Source: CAZIRF01 sp964541755
GTDB lineage: Bacteria > Spirochaetota > Spirochaetia > Treponematales > Breznakiellaceae
DNA: 19,479 nt
NCBI GenBank assembly: GCA_964541755.1
Contig: CAZIRF010000049.1
Span: forward strand, 1 to 19,479
Direction of reading: 5' to 3'
Shown: piece after piece, positions 6,365 through 14,043 of the stretch
How positions within the stretch are numbered: position 1 is the stretch's first letter
Layout: each line of letters starts with the position of its first letter
Translations under genes and position numbers: made by a program
The notes under the pieces: model-generated
What the model saw: the letters and a program-made list of their open reading frames with translations, nothing else
Told to the model about the DNA's origin: nothing
The model's database searches: none

Positions 6365-9300
6365 TCAATCGGCCAACGGCGATTCCCCGATAACCGGGTC
6401 CGCACTGGCCGGACTTTCTTCGGAAAGGGTGGCTTCGTCTNNNNNNNNNNNNNNNNNNNNNNNNNNNNNNNNNNNNNNNNNNNNNNNNNNNNNNNNNNNN
6501 NNNNNNNNNNNNNNNNNNNNNNNNNNNNNNNNNNNNNNNNTGCGAAGGGGCTTCGTCTTGCGAAGGGGCTTCGTCTTGCGAAGGGGCTTCGTCTTGCGAA
6601 GGGGCTTCGTCTTCCGCAGAGGTGGTTTCATCAAGGGACGATGCCAATTCGGGCGCGGGGCCAGCGAGCCCCTCCTCGTATTTCTTGCGGCCCGCGCGAA
6701 GAGGCCGAAGGGTCGCCTCATCGACCTTTGAGGGATCGTCGATACCCGGGGGAAGCTCGCAGCCAGTCTCCTGCTCAACCTCCTCCTCAATCCACTCTTC
6801 GGTATCGGCAAGGGGATCGGGGCCGGCGAGGCCCTCGTTCTCGAGGCGGACGGCGATGACCTTGGTCACACCGAATTCTTCCATCGTAACACCCAACAGG
6901 GTTTTTGCCCCGGTGACGGTCTTCTTGTTGTGGGTGATGACGATAAACTGGCTGGAGTTGCCGAATTCGCGCAGGACTTGCACGAAACGCAGAACGTTGG
7001 CCTCATCGAGGGCTGCATCAATCTCGTCGAGGAGACAGAAGGGAGAGGGCTTTACCATGTAGGTTGCAAAAAGCAGGCCAACGGCCGTCATGGACTTCTC
7101 GCCACCGGAAAGCAGAGTGATATTCTCCAGCTTCTTTCCCGGCGGCTGGGCGTAGATCTCGATGCCCGACTCGAGGACATGGTTGGGGTCCGAGAGGCGG
7201 AGCTCCGCACGTCCGCCACCAAAGAGGCGGCGGAACATGTTGTGGAAGTTCTTCTTGATCTTGTTGTAGGTGGCAATGAAGAGGTCCGATGATTCGGCGC
7301 GGATCTCGGCGGTGATGCGCTCAAGGTCGTCGCGGGCCTTCTTCAAGTCCTCGAGCTGGCCATTGAGGAAGTCGAAGCGCTCCTTGGCTTCGGCGAACTC
7401 CTCGGGGGCCATAAGGTTGACCGAGCCGAGTTCCTTGAGCGATGCGCGGGCAGCGGCGAGTTTGTCGCGCAGGTCGACGCTCGTCACGGTAATCTGGTAC
7501 ATACGCTCTTCGAACTCGAGGAGGTCGCGCGAATGGGTCTCGCGAAAATTCTCCTGTATGTTGCGTATTTCCGTTTCGCTCTGCACTAGGTCCATATGCA
7601 TGCGCTCAAGCTGCTCCTGGACCTTCGCAAGATCGGCCATGTGCTTCTTGATCTTTTCCTGTTTGCCGGCCACGTCGCCATTGCGCTTGGCGATATCGGC
7701 CTCGAGTGCCTCGAGCTCTTCGGTGAGCTTTTTGCCCTTGTGATCAATTTCTGCAATGTCGCTCTCGGCGTCCTCAAGGCGTTCGGTGATGTCCTCGTAC
7801 TTCTTCTTTTCGAGGAATATTTCATCCTGAACGGCCTTGAGCTGGGCCTCCTGGCCGGCGAGCTCGCGGCGGATAAGGCGGGCCTGTTCCTCGGCCGCCT
7901 GGGCCTGGGTGGCCATGCGCACCTTGGTCACCCGGAGGTCTTCCAGGGTCTTGCGGTACTCGTCAATCTTGCCAACAAGGCCCTCGTTTTCGACACGCAG
8001 GGAGCGGATTTTTTCGCGCTGCGCCTCCTGGGCCTCTTTGCTCCCGCGAATCTTGGCGTCGAGGGAGCGTTTCTTCGTTATAATGCCCTCGGGGGCGAGG
8101 AACTCGTCGATGAAGGAGGGAGAGAGGGCACGGTACTCGGTAAAGAGGTCGAGGGCCGATCGGGCCTGTTTGCCGGCCTCGGTGACGACTTCGAGTATGC
8201 TCGCGGCGAGCTTTGCGAGGTCCGGGGCAGAGGGGGCGGCGCCGCCGTCCCGCCAGCGTTCCGCCGCGCCAAGGAAGTCGCGCAGAATGTCCTCGCGCCC
8301 CCCAAGGGTGGTTTTGAGCCGGGCGAGGAGCTCTTCGAGGGCCTCTTCGCTGCGGCGGCGCTCCTGGGCGGAATAGCCCGCCTCCTTGAGCTTGGAGTCG
8401 AGCTCGCTGACGATATCGTCGGTGATGGCCTCGAGTTCCTTCTCATACCCGGCGCGCTCTGTATCCAGACGGGCGATTTCGGTCTCTGCGAGGGCGGCAA
8501 GGCGGTCGTTTTCACCCATGCGGGCCGAGGCCGTCGCGATGCTCTCCTCGAAGCCCTTGATGTTGCCTTCGATATCGGTAACGCGCTTCTTGAGGTCGAG
8601 GACCACCCCGTCCTGTTCGGCGGCATCTTCGAGGAGTTCCTCGATCTTGCCAGAAACGGCACGCTCACGGTCCTCGTTTTGAGCCAGTTTGGCCTTGCTC
8701 TCGCTGCGCTGCTCCACAAGGAGCTTCGCCTCTTTCTCTTTCGCGTTCTTCTCGACAGCGAGTCCGTAAATTAGCTTCTGGTGTTCGACGAGGGTGGACT
8801 CCATGGCATTGACCCGGTCCATGTTCTCCTCGAGCGAGCGGTTTATCTCGTCGATATCGCTGCGAATGCCGTCCCGCTTGGTCGTGAGACGCTCAACCTC
8901 TTCATTGCGGGTGTCCCGTTCGTTGCGAAACTGCTTGAGCTTGAGAAGCTGGATATCCAGTTCGAAGTTGAAGACATCCTCGCGCAGGCTGCGATACGTG
9001 AGTGTTTTATCAGCCTGAATCTTGAGGCTCTCGTAGGATCTCTTGACCTCGCCCAGGATGCCCTCTACCTGGCGCATATTTTCTTCAGTCTTGGCGAGTT
9101 TACGCTCTGCCTCGGCGCCGCGCACCTTGAAGCGGGTGATGCCGGCGGCCTCCTCGAAGAGGTAGCGCCTCTCGTCGGGCTTTGAGGAAAGAACCTGATC
9201 GATCTTGCCCTGTTCCATCACCGAGTACGCGGCCTTGCCTACCCCGGTATCCCAGAAGAGCTCGCGCACATCTTTGAGCTTGACCGCCGTCTGGTTGATG

Positions 9301-9638
9301 TAGTACTCGCTCTCGCCGGAGCGGTACAGGCGGCGTTTGATCTGGATTTCGGGCATGTCGATGGGCAGGAGCCCCGTCTCGTTGGCCAGGGTAAGGGTGA
9401 CCTCGGCGAGGTTCAGGGCCTTGCGGTTCTCCGTCCCGTTGAAGATGACGTCTTCCATTTTTTCGGCGCGCATGGCCTTCGATGCCTGTTCGCCGAGGAC
9501 CCACTTTATCGCATCGACGACATTCGACTTGCCGCAGCCATTCGGGCCCAAAAGGGCTGTAATGCCATCGGCAAATTCGACGCGTGTGCGGTCTGCAAAG
9601 GACTTGAAACCCAATATATCGAGGCTTTTAAGAAACAA
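6365..9638 (-). CDS. smc: Chromosome partition protein SMC (interrupted by assembly gap)
   Basis: An SMC ATPase that compacts and helps segregate the chromosome, normally with ScpA/ScpB. The start was chosen as TTG 9638: it gives the family-typical opening FLKSLDILGFKSF and has GGAG 6 bases upstream, whereas GTG 9665 adds nine unrelated residues. From that start, Walker A GPNGCGKS is at 31-38, the signature LSGGEKS near 842 and Walker B FCLLDEIDAAL near 865, with long coiled coils between. The middle (about 435-525) does not resemble the usual hinge. After the ATPase head an acidic, repetitive tail (DEAPSQ units) runs into 100 N. Beyond the gap the repeat phase continues as DEATLSEESPASADPVIGES and ends at TGA 6365-6367, so the frame that reads on to 6342 is an artefact of the placeholder length. 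Confidence 0.93.
6441..6540. other. Assembly gap of 100 N
   Basis: Exactly 100 N, a conventional placeholder, so the true length is unknown. It lies inside the 18-bp repeat of smc. 100 is not divisible by three, so frames cannot be read across it. Confidence 0.97.
6541..6612. repeat. 18-bp tandem repeat encoding DEAPSQ in the SMC tail
   Basis: Four identical copies of TGCGAAGGGGCTTCGTCT lie at 6541-6558, 6559-6576, 6577-6594 and 6595-6612. On the other side of the gap GGCTTCGTCT (6431-6440) matches the end of a further unit. The unit is in frame (six codons), so copy-number change would not disrupt smc. Confidence 0.95.
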
Positions 9639-9693
9639 GGCTATCTCCGGGAACGACTTCCGCACGGGAGGCCGGGCTGAATATCTGTACTGT

Positions 9694-9730
9694 GATGGTC
9701 AGTGTACCACTGTGCTGTATGGGCGGTCAA
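9694..9730 (-). promoter_or_regulatory. Sigma-70-type promoter of smc
   Basis: On the minus strand, -35 TTGACC (9730-9725), an 18-base spacer and -10 TACACT (9706-9701) predict a start near 9694 and a leader of about 55 bases. The inverted repeat CAGTG-TAC-CACTG (9700-9712) overlaps the -10 and could be an operator. Confidence 0.6.
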
Positions 9731-9737
9731 TAAAGGG

Positions 9738-9770
9738 GGCCCCCGGGAAAAGGAGTAAAACCCGGGGGCC
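9738..9770. repeat. GC-rich hairpin between divergent smc and ClC genes
   Basis: GGCCCCCGGG (9738-9747) and CCCGGGGGCC (9761-9770) form a perfect 10-bp stem with a 13-base purine-rich loop. It lies just upstream of the smc promoter, where there is no gene to terminate on either side and no T-run, so an ordinary terminator role is unlikely. The same GC word occurs at 14-25. Confidence 0.7.
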
Positions 9771-9788
9771 GTGAAGGGGAAAGGAGGA

Positions 9789-9917
9789 ATGGGCAGGCGG
9801 GCAAAGCGACAAGCTCGACTTCTTCGCCAACGGCGCCTTCGGTGTTTGCTCGAGCGTTTCAAACGCGTGCTTACCCTAACAACAAAGCATGGAGCGGGCG
9901 GTTACATTCAATACTGA
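9789..9917 (+). CDS. Doubtful 42-residue basic small ORF
   Basis: This ATG-to-TGA frame encodes a very Arg-rich peptide (MGRRAKRQARLLRQRRLRCL at its start). GGAGG lies only one base before the ATG, too close for efficient initiation. A second plus-strand frame over the same bases reads KLDFFANGAFGVCSSVSNAC just before a TAA at 9877, and this looks at least as protein-like. Either could be a small gene or the decayed end of one. Apart from these, the hairpin and the two promoters, nothing is seen in 9666-9987. Confidence 0.15.
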   Translation: MGRRAKRQARLLRQRRLRCLLERFKRVLTLTTKHGAGGYIQY

Positions 9918-9950
9918 TAGTTTTTGCCCGAAAGCTCTCAACAGCCCCCC

Positions 9951-9980
9951 TTGAGGTTCTGCGGGGCTTCCCCCTACAAT
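9951..9980 (+). promoter_or_regulatory. Promoter of the ClC gene, abutting the start codon
   Basis: -35 TTGAGG (9951-9956), an 18-base spacer and -10 TACAAT (9975-9980). The predicted transcription start (about 9987) coincides with the ATG at 9988, and no Shine-Dalgarno exists in the 7 bases between, so the mRNA is probably leaderless. Confidence 0.6.
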
Positions 9981-9987
9981 AAAAGCA

Positions 9988-11322
9988 ATGAGTACTGCCC
10001 ACCGTGCCCTCTCTTGGCTTCGCAAACTCTGGAGCACCCGCCTCGGGGTTATTTTTCAAAGTCTTTTCATCGGCCTCTTGACCGGCATTGTGGTCCTTGC
10101 CTTTCGCGTGGGGCTCGCCCGCGGGGAGCAGCTGCGTACCGATATGTACACCGCCCTCGCTATTGCATCCCCCCTTTGGACCATCCTCTGGACCCTCGCC
10201 CTTATCGGCCTGGGCCTCCTCTTGGGCGCAATGAGTCTCCACCACCCCATGATAAAGGGGAGTGGCATTCCCCAAATCAAGGGCGAGCTGATAAGGAAAA
10301 TGTCACACTCCTGGATGCCGGAGCTCCCCATGAAGCTCGTCTCGGGGCTCTTGGCCATTGGCGCGGGGCTTTCGCTGGGGCGCGAAGGGCCTTCGGTGCA
10401 GATGGGCGGCTACATAGGCAAGGCTATTTCGCGTATCGGGCGCCGCTCGCAGACAGAACTGCGATACCTGCTCATAAGCGGTTCGGCCGCCGGGCTCTCA
10501 GCGGCCTTCAACGCACCGCTTGCGGGGGTCCTCTTCGCCCTCGAAGAGCTCAACAAACACTTTTCGCCCCTCCTGCTCGTCTGTGCCATGGCCGCCTCCG
10601 CTGCCGGGGACTTCGTCTCGAGCCAGTTCTTCGGGATGCAGCCCACCTTCAGCTTCCCGGCCATCACCCCCCTGCCCCTCACCCACTTCCACTGGTTGGC
10701 CGTTCTGGGGATCATGGCCGCCATCACAGGGGATCTCTTCAAACGGGGGCTCTACCTCTCGCAGGATTTCTATACCGCAACCCGCCTTCCGCCGATATTG
10801 AGGCCGGTCATCGCCCTCCTCGCCTCAATTCCCCTGGGTTTCTTCCTTATCGAAGCCACCGGCGGCGGCCATGAGTTGGTCGAACTCCTGGCAGTCATCC
10901 GCTACCCGATCGCGGCCATAGCCCTTCTCTTCTTTGTCAAACTGGCCTTTACCGCCCTCTCTTACGGGGCGGGTACCGCCGGCGGCATATTCCTGCCCCT
11001 CCTCGTCTGCGGGGCCCTCCTTGGTACGGGCTTCGGCACTGCCCTCTGGCATGCGGGGATCGTTCCGGAAGGGGAGATAATCAACTTTCTGATACTGGGA
11101 ATGGCGGCTTTCTTTACCGCCGTCGTGCGCGCCCCGGTTACCGGAGCGGTCCTCATACTCGAGATGAGCGGCAATCTCTCGCACCTTGGGGGGCTCGTCG
11201 TCGTCTGCCTGGTCGCCCAGATTATCTGCGACCTCATCCACTCGCGGCCCGTCTACGACGTACTCTTGCACCGCCAGCTCGTCTTCAAGGCGGCGGGTCC
11301 CCGCATCGCACAGCAGGAATAA
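9988..11322 (+). CDS. ClC-family chloride channel / H+/Cl- antiporter
   Basis: 444 residues of hydrophobic membrane protein with all three anion-selectivity motifs: GSGIP (91-95), GREGP (131-135, gating Glu133) and GIFLP (about 333-337). The sequence AFNAPLAGVLFALEEL carries Glu187 at the position of the internal proton-transfer glutamate of E. coli ClcA. With both glutamates present, an exchanger is more likely than a passive channel; this is inferred from the family. There is no C-terminal CBS domain, so the protein ends with its membrane core. It stands alone on the plus strand, divergent from smc and convergent with the aminotransferase gene. The start ATG is clear and lacks a Shine-Dalgarno, with a -10 box only 8 bases away. 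Confidence 0.95.
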   Translation: MSTAHRALSWLRKLWSTRLGVIFQSLFIGLLTGIVVLAFRVGLARGEQLRTDMYTALAIASPLWTILWTLALIGLGLLLGAMSLHHPMIKGSGIPQIKGELIRKMSHSWMPELPMKLVSGLLAIGAGLSLGREGPSVQMGGYIGKAISRIGRRSQTELRYLLISGSAAGLSAAFNAPLAGVLFALEELNKHFSPLLLVCAMAASAAGDFVSSQFFGMQPTFSFPAITPLPLTHFHWLAVLGIMAAITGDLFKRGLYLSQDFYTATRLPPILRPVIALLASIPLGFFLIEATGGGHELVELLAVIRYPIAAIALLFFVKLAFTALSYGAGTAGGIFLPLLVCGALLGTGFGTALWHAGIVPEGEIINFLILGMAAFFTAVVRAPVTGAVLILEMSGNLSHLGGLVVVCLVAQIICDLIHSRPVYDVLLHRQLVFKAAGPRIAQQE

Positions 11323-11361
11323 GCGGCACGCGGTGGCGGGCGGAACGACGAGCGTCGCCAA

Positions 11362-11386
11362 GGGCAAGCCGCACGGCGGCTTGCCC
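11362..11386. terminator. Hairpin between convergent ClC and aminotransferase genes
   Basis: GGGCAAGCCG (11362-11371) and CGGCTTGCCC (11377-11386) form a perfect 10-bp stem with a 5-base loop, midway between the two convergent stop codons (11322 and 11398). Its position suits a bidirectional terminator, but neither side has a T-run. Confidence 0.5.
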
Positions 11387-11397
11387 CATCAGCATGT

Positions 11398-12513
11398 TTA
11401 CTTCTTGACTTCTTCGTAGGCCCAGTCGAGCCAGGGCAGGAGTTTCTTGATGTCGTCAGCCTCTACCGTGGCGCCGCACCAGAAGCGCAGGCCGGCCGGA
11501 GCATCTTTGTAGGAACCGCAGTCATAGGCGACCTTTTCGCTGGCCAGGAGCTTGACCATGGCCTTCACCTGATCGGCGGTAAGGTCGAGCGAAAGGCATA
11601 CCGAGGTATTGGAACGGATTGATTTGTCCGCAGCAAGGAAATGAGCCCAAGGGCGCTCTGCGACGAAGGCCTCGAAGACGGCGAGGTTCGCCTCGCTGCG
11701 GGCGATGAGCGCCTTGAGGCCGCCAAGAGAATTAGCCCAGGCGAGGGCGTCGAGGTAGTCCTCGTTGGCAATCATCGATGGGGTGTTGATGGTCGAGCCC
11801 TCGAAGACCTCTTCCATGAGCTTGCCACCCTTTGCCAGGCGGAAGATCTTGGGCAGGGGCCAGGAGGGGGTGTAGCTCTCGAGGCGCTGGACGGCGCGGG
11901 GCGAGAGGATGAGCATACCGTGGGCGGCCTCGCCGCCGAGTACCTTCTGCCATGAGTAGGTAACGACATCGAGCTTGTCCCAGGGGATGTCCATGGCAAA
12001 GACGGCGCTGGTGGCATCGCACAGGGTAAGGCCCTCGCGATTGGCGGGTATCCAGTCCCCGTTGGGGACCTTTACACCGGAGGTCGTACCGTTCCAGGTA
12101 AAGACCACATCACGGGTGAAGTCGGCAGCGGAAAGATCGGGGAGTTTGCCGTAGTCGGCGTCAAAGTAGCGCACGTCGGCGATCTTGAGCTGCTTCTTGA
12201 TGTCGGTGGCCCAGCCGGCGCCAAAGGACTCCCAGGAGAAGACATCCACCCCGCGGGCACCCAGCATGGTCCACATGGCCATTTCGAAGGCGCCGGTGTC
12301 CGAAGCGGGAACAATGCCCACGCGGTAACCGGCGGGCAGACCCAGGAGCTTTTTGGTCTCTTCGATGGAGGCGGCAAGGCGCGCCTTACCCAGGGATGAG
12401 CGGTGGGAACGGCCGAGAATATCGCTGGGCAGGGAAGCGAGTGAGTACCCGGGGTGCTTGGCGCAGGGACCCGACGAAAAGTTGGGATTTGACGGTTTTT
12501 CCGATGGCTTCAT
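11398..12513 (-). CDS. serC: Phosphoserine aminotransferase (alphaproteobacterial/Methanosarcina type)
   Basis: A PLP-dependent class V aminotransferase of 371 residues. It makes O-phosphoserine from 3-phosphohydroxypyruvate and glutamate, the second step of serine synthesis. The opening NPNFSSGPCAKHPGYSL, then LGRSHRS, GIVPASDTGAFEMAMWTMLG, FTWNGTTSGVKVPNGDWIP and SWQKVLGGEAAHGMLILSPR match the divergent SerC subtype described from alphaproteobacteria and Methanosarcina, not the common E. coli form. Lys190 in SWQKVLGG is the predicted PLP lysine. ATG 12513 was chosen: GGAG lies 5 bases upstream and the family signature follows at once. The upstream in-frame extension to 12606 has no family similarity. 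It is monocistronic here; no serA or serB is adjacent. Confidence 0.93.
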   Translation of the reverse strand: MKPSEKPSNPNFSSGPCAKHPGYSLASLPSDILGRSHRSSLGKARLAASIEETKKLLGLPAGYRVGIVPASDTGAFEMAMWTMLGARGVDVFSWESFGAGWATDIKKQLKIADVRYFDADYGKLPDLSAADFTRDVVFTWNGTTSGVKVPNGDWIPANREGLTLCDATSAVFAMDIPWDKLDVVTYSWQKVLGGEAAHGMLILSPRAVQRLESYTPSWPLPKIFRLAKGGKLMEEVFEGSTINTPSMIANEDYLDALAWANSLGGLKALIARSEANLAVFEAFVAERPWAHFLAADKSIRSNTSVCLSLDLTADQVKAMVKLLASEKVAYDCGSYKDAPAGLRFWCGATVEADDIKKLLPWLDWAYEEVKK

Positions 12514-12611
12514 GTCATCTCCAAAAGAGCAGGATGGCCGTGCACGAGGCCGGTCACCGGGGAAGCCCTTGCAGGCCGCTTGAGGCATACAGTTTTGGGA
12601 GGACACCCCGG

Positions 12612-12647
12612 ATACGCCATTATTCCCGCTGCCCGCAGGAAGGTCAA
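12612..12647 (-). promoter_or_regulatory. Sigma-70-type promoter of serC
   Basis: On the minus strand, -35 TTGACC (12647-12642), a 17-base spacer and -10 AATAAT (12624-12619), each five of six to consensus. The predicted start near 12612 leaves a leader of about 100 bases. No recognised riboswitch was seen in that leader. Confidence 0.65.
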
Positions 12648-12683
12648 GAAGGGTGGAAAATCATTCTTTTGAAACCGGCTTTT

Positions 12684-12712
12684 TTGCACATTTTGGAGAT
12701 GTGTTGTAAAAT
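12684..12712 (+). promoter_or_regulatory. Promoter of the solute-binding protein gene
   Basis: -10 TAAAAT (12707-12712) with a 17-base spacer to a weak -35 TTGCAC (12684-12689). The predicted start near 12719 gives a short leader containing the GGAGG ribosome binding site. Confidence 0.5.
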
Positions 12713-12735
12713 AAAAAAGACAATGGAGGTATTCG

Positions 12736-13947
12736 ATGTTGTCCCGCTGCCGTATCATCCTGCTCTCACTCTTTTTTGCCAGCACGCCTTTTCTCATGGC
12801 TCAGACATCCCTGCGTCTCTTAACTTACATGGACGGCAATAATTATGATGTGCTGGCAGAACTGGTTGAAAGATTTAATACAAGACAACAGGATATTCAG
12901 GTTACACTCGAGTACGTTCCTTTGGGCAACATGAAAAAACAACTCCTTGTCGCAAATGCCTTCGGAGACCTCCCGGACATGACCATTCTGGACAATCCGG
13001 ACAATGCGGCAATGGCAGCTGCCGGACTCTTGGCCGATATAACTCCATTGGTTCGCACTTGGCCAGATCGCAAACACTTTTTCTTTGGCCCCTGGCATTC
13101 GACATATCATCAAAATCGCCAATTTGGCATTCCCTTTACCTCAAACTGTATCGCCCTTTTTTACAATAAAAAAATGCTTGATGAGGCTGCACTGGCGGTT
13201 CCCGACACCTGGGACAGCTTGGCTCAAGCGGCAAAAAAACTGTCGGGTCCCGATCGGCAGGGCTTTGCAATAAGTGCCATTCGAACGGAAGAGGGCACCT
13301 TCCAATATATGCCGTGGCTGATGTCTGCTGGCGGATCCATACGCAATATAGCCTCCCCGGCCGGTGCAAAAAGTGTTCGATTTCTTCGTTCTCTCATTGA
13401 AGAAAATACCATGAGCCCCGACGTCCTTTACTGGACCCAGGAAGATGTCATGCGACAATTTGTTGCAGGGAAAACTGCAATGATGATAAACGGACCCTGG
13501 AATATCGAGAACATTCGCCGCTTGGCCCCCGATCTTGACTTTGGTATTGCAAAACTTCCCCGCGACAGTCTTTGGTCCTCGGTTCTTGGCGGGGAAAACA
13601 TTGTACTCATGAAACAGGGGAAAATTCGCGAATCTTGGGACTTTGTCTCGTGGCTCTGCAGCGCAGACAAAATCGATTACTACACATCGAAAACCGGCTA
13701 TTTCCCCCCCCGCCGCGATGTTGCAAAACACAGCGCCCGATGGAACAACGATCCATTGTTGACTGTTTTCATGGACCAAATGCAATACGCAATGCCACGC
13801 GGACCACATCCCCGCTGGCCGGAAATATCACAAACCATTATCAATGCAGTACAAGAGGGACTATCGGGTACAACTCCCATAGAAAAGGCCTTGGAACGCG
13901 CGGCATCTGACATTGAGACCATCCAGGCAGCTTCGGCAGCAAAATAA
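12736..13947 (+). CDS. Periplasmic solute-binding protein, family 1 (sugar type)
   Basis: 403 residues. A cleavable signal peptide (cut predicted after Ala22, FLMA|QTS) has no lipobox, so the product should be soluble in the periplasm. The body follows UgpB/MalE-type sugar binding proteins: VTLEYVPLGNMKKQLLVANAFGDLPDMTILD, then GIPFTSNCIALFYNKKMLDEA, then FVAGKTAMMINGPWNIENI and TGYFPPRRDV. GGAGG lies 6 bases before the ATG. No permease or ATPase gene is adjacent; the next gene, 96 bases on, is a sensor histidine kinase, so this protein may act as a ligand-presenting co-receptor and not as part of an importer. Codon choice is noticeably more AT-rich than in the flanking genes. The ligand is unknown, probably a sugar or polyol. 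Confidence 0.88.
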   Translation: MLSRCRIILLSLFFASTPFLMAQTSLRLLTYMDGNNYDVLAELVERFNTRQQDIQVTLEYVPLGNMKKQLLVANAFGDLPDMTILDNPDNAAMAAAGLLADITPLVRTWPDRKHFFFGPWHSTYHQNRQFGIPFTSNCIALFYNKKMLDEAALAVPDTWDSLAQAAKKLSGPDRQGFAISAIRTEEGTFQYMPWLMSAGGSIRNIASPAGAKSVRFLRSLIEENTMSPDVLYWTQEDVMRQFVAGKTAMMINGPWNIENIRRLAPDLDFGIAKLPRDSLWSSVLGGENIVLMKQGKIRESWDFVSWLCSADKIDYYTSKTGYFPPRRDVAKHSARWNNDPLLTVFMDQMQYAMPRGPHPRWPEISQTIINAVQEGLSGTTPIEKALERAASDIETIQAASAAK

Positions 13948-13998
13948 ACGCACGGACCAAGCCGGCCGGGTTAATGCAGAAAGTTCATCGGCTTTTTC

Positions 13999-14039
13999 CC
14001 GGATATCCGGACCTGTTTTTATTAAAGTCATGATACAAT
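13999..14039 (+). promoter_or_regulatory. Extended -10 promoter before the kinase gene, with palindrome
   Basis: TGATACAAT (14031-14039) is an extended -10 (TGN plus TACAAT) ending 4 bases before the ATG at 14044, so any transcript starting from it would be leaderless or nearly so. Upstream lies the 12-bp palindrome CCGGATATCCGG (13999-14010), followed by TGTTTTT (14014-14020). That could be a weak terminator for the preceding gene or an operator. Confidence 0.4.
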
Positions 14040-14043
14040 AGCA

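Noticed and set aside
6431..6612. CRISPR array
   Set aside because: The direct repeats are 18 bp, contiguous without spacers and in frame within smc; this is a coding tandem repeat.
5580..6731. 383-codon plus-strand frame spanning the assembly gap
   Set aside because: It crosses 100 N and lies antisense to three supported genes; its repeats are the reverse reading of the DEAPSQ array.
7596..8774. 392-codon plus-strand frame inside smc
   Set aside because: It mirrors the coiled-coil region (Leu/Gly/Phe-rich shadow of Lys/Glu/Ala codons) and has no recognisable motif; smc is certain.
9639..9665. GTG start of smc at 9665
   Set aside because: It adds nine residues unlike any SMC start. TTG 9638 has a good Shine-Dalgarno and the family opening.
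12514..12606. N-terminal extension of serC to 12606
   Set aside because: The extra 31 residues lack family similarity, and a Shine-Dalgarno sits just before ATG 12513.
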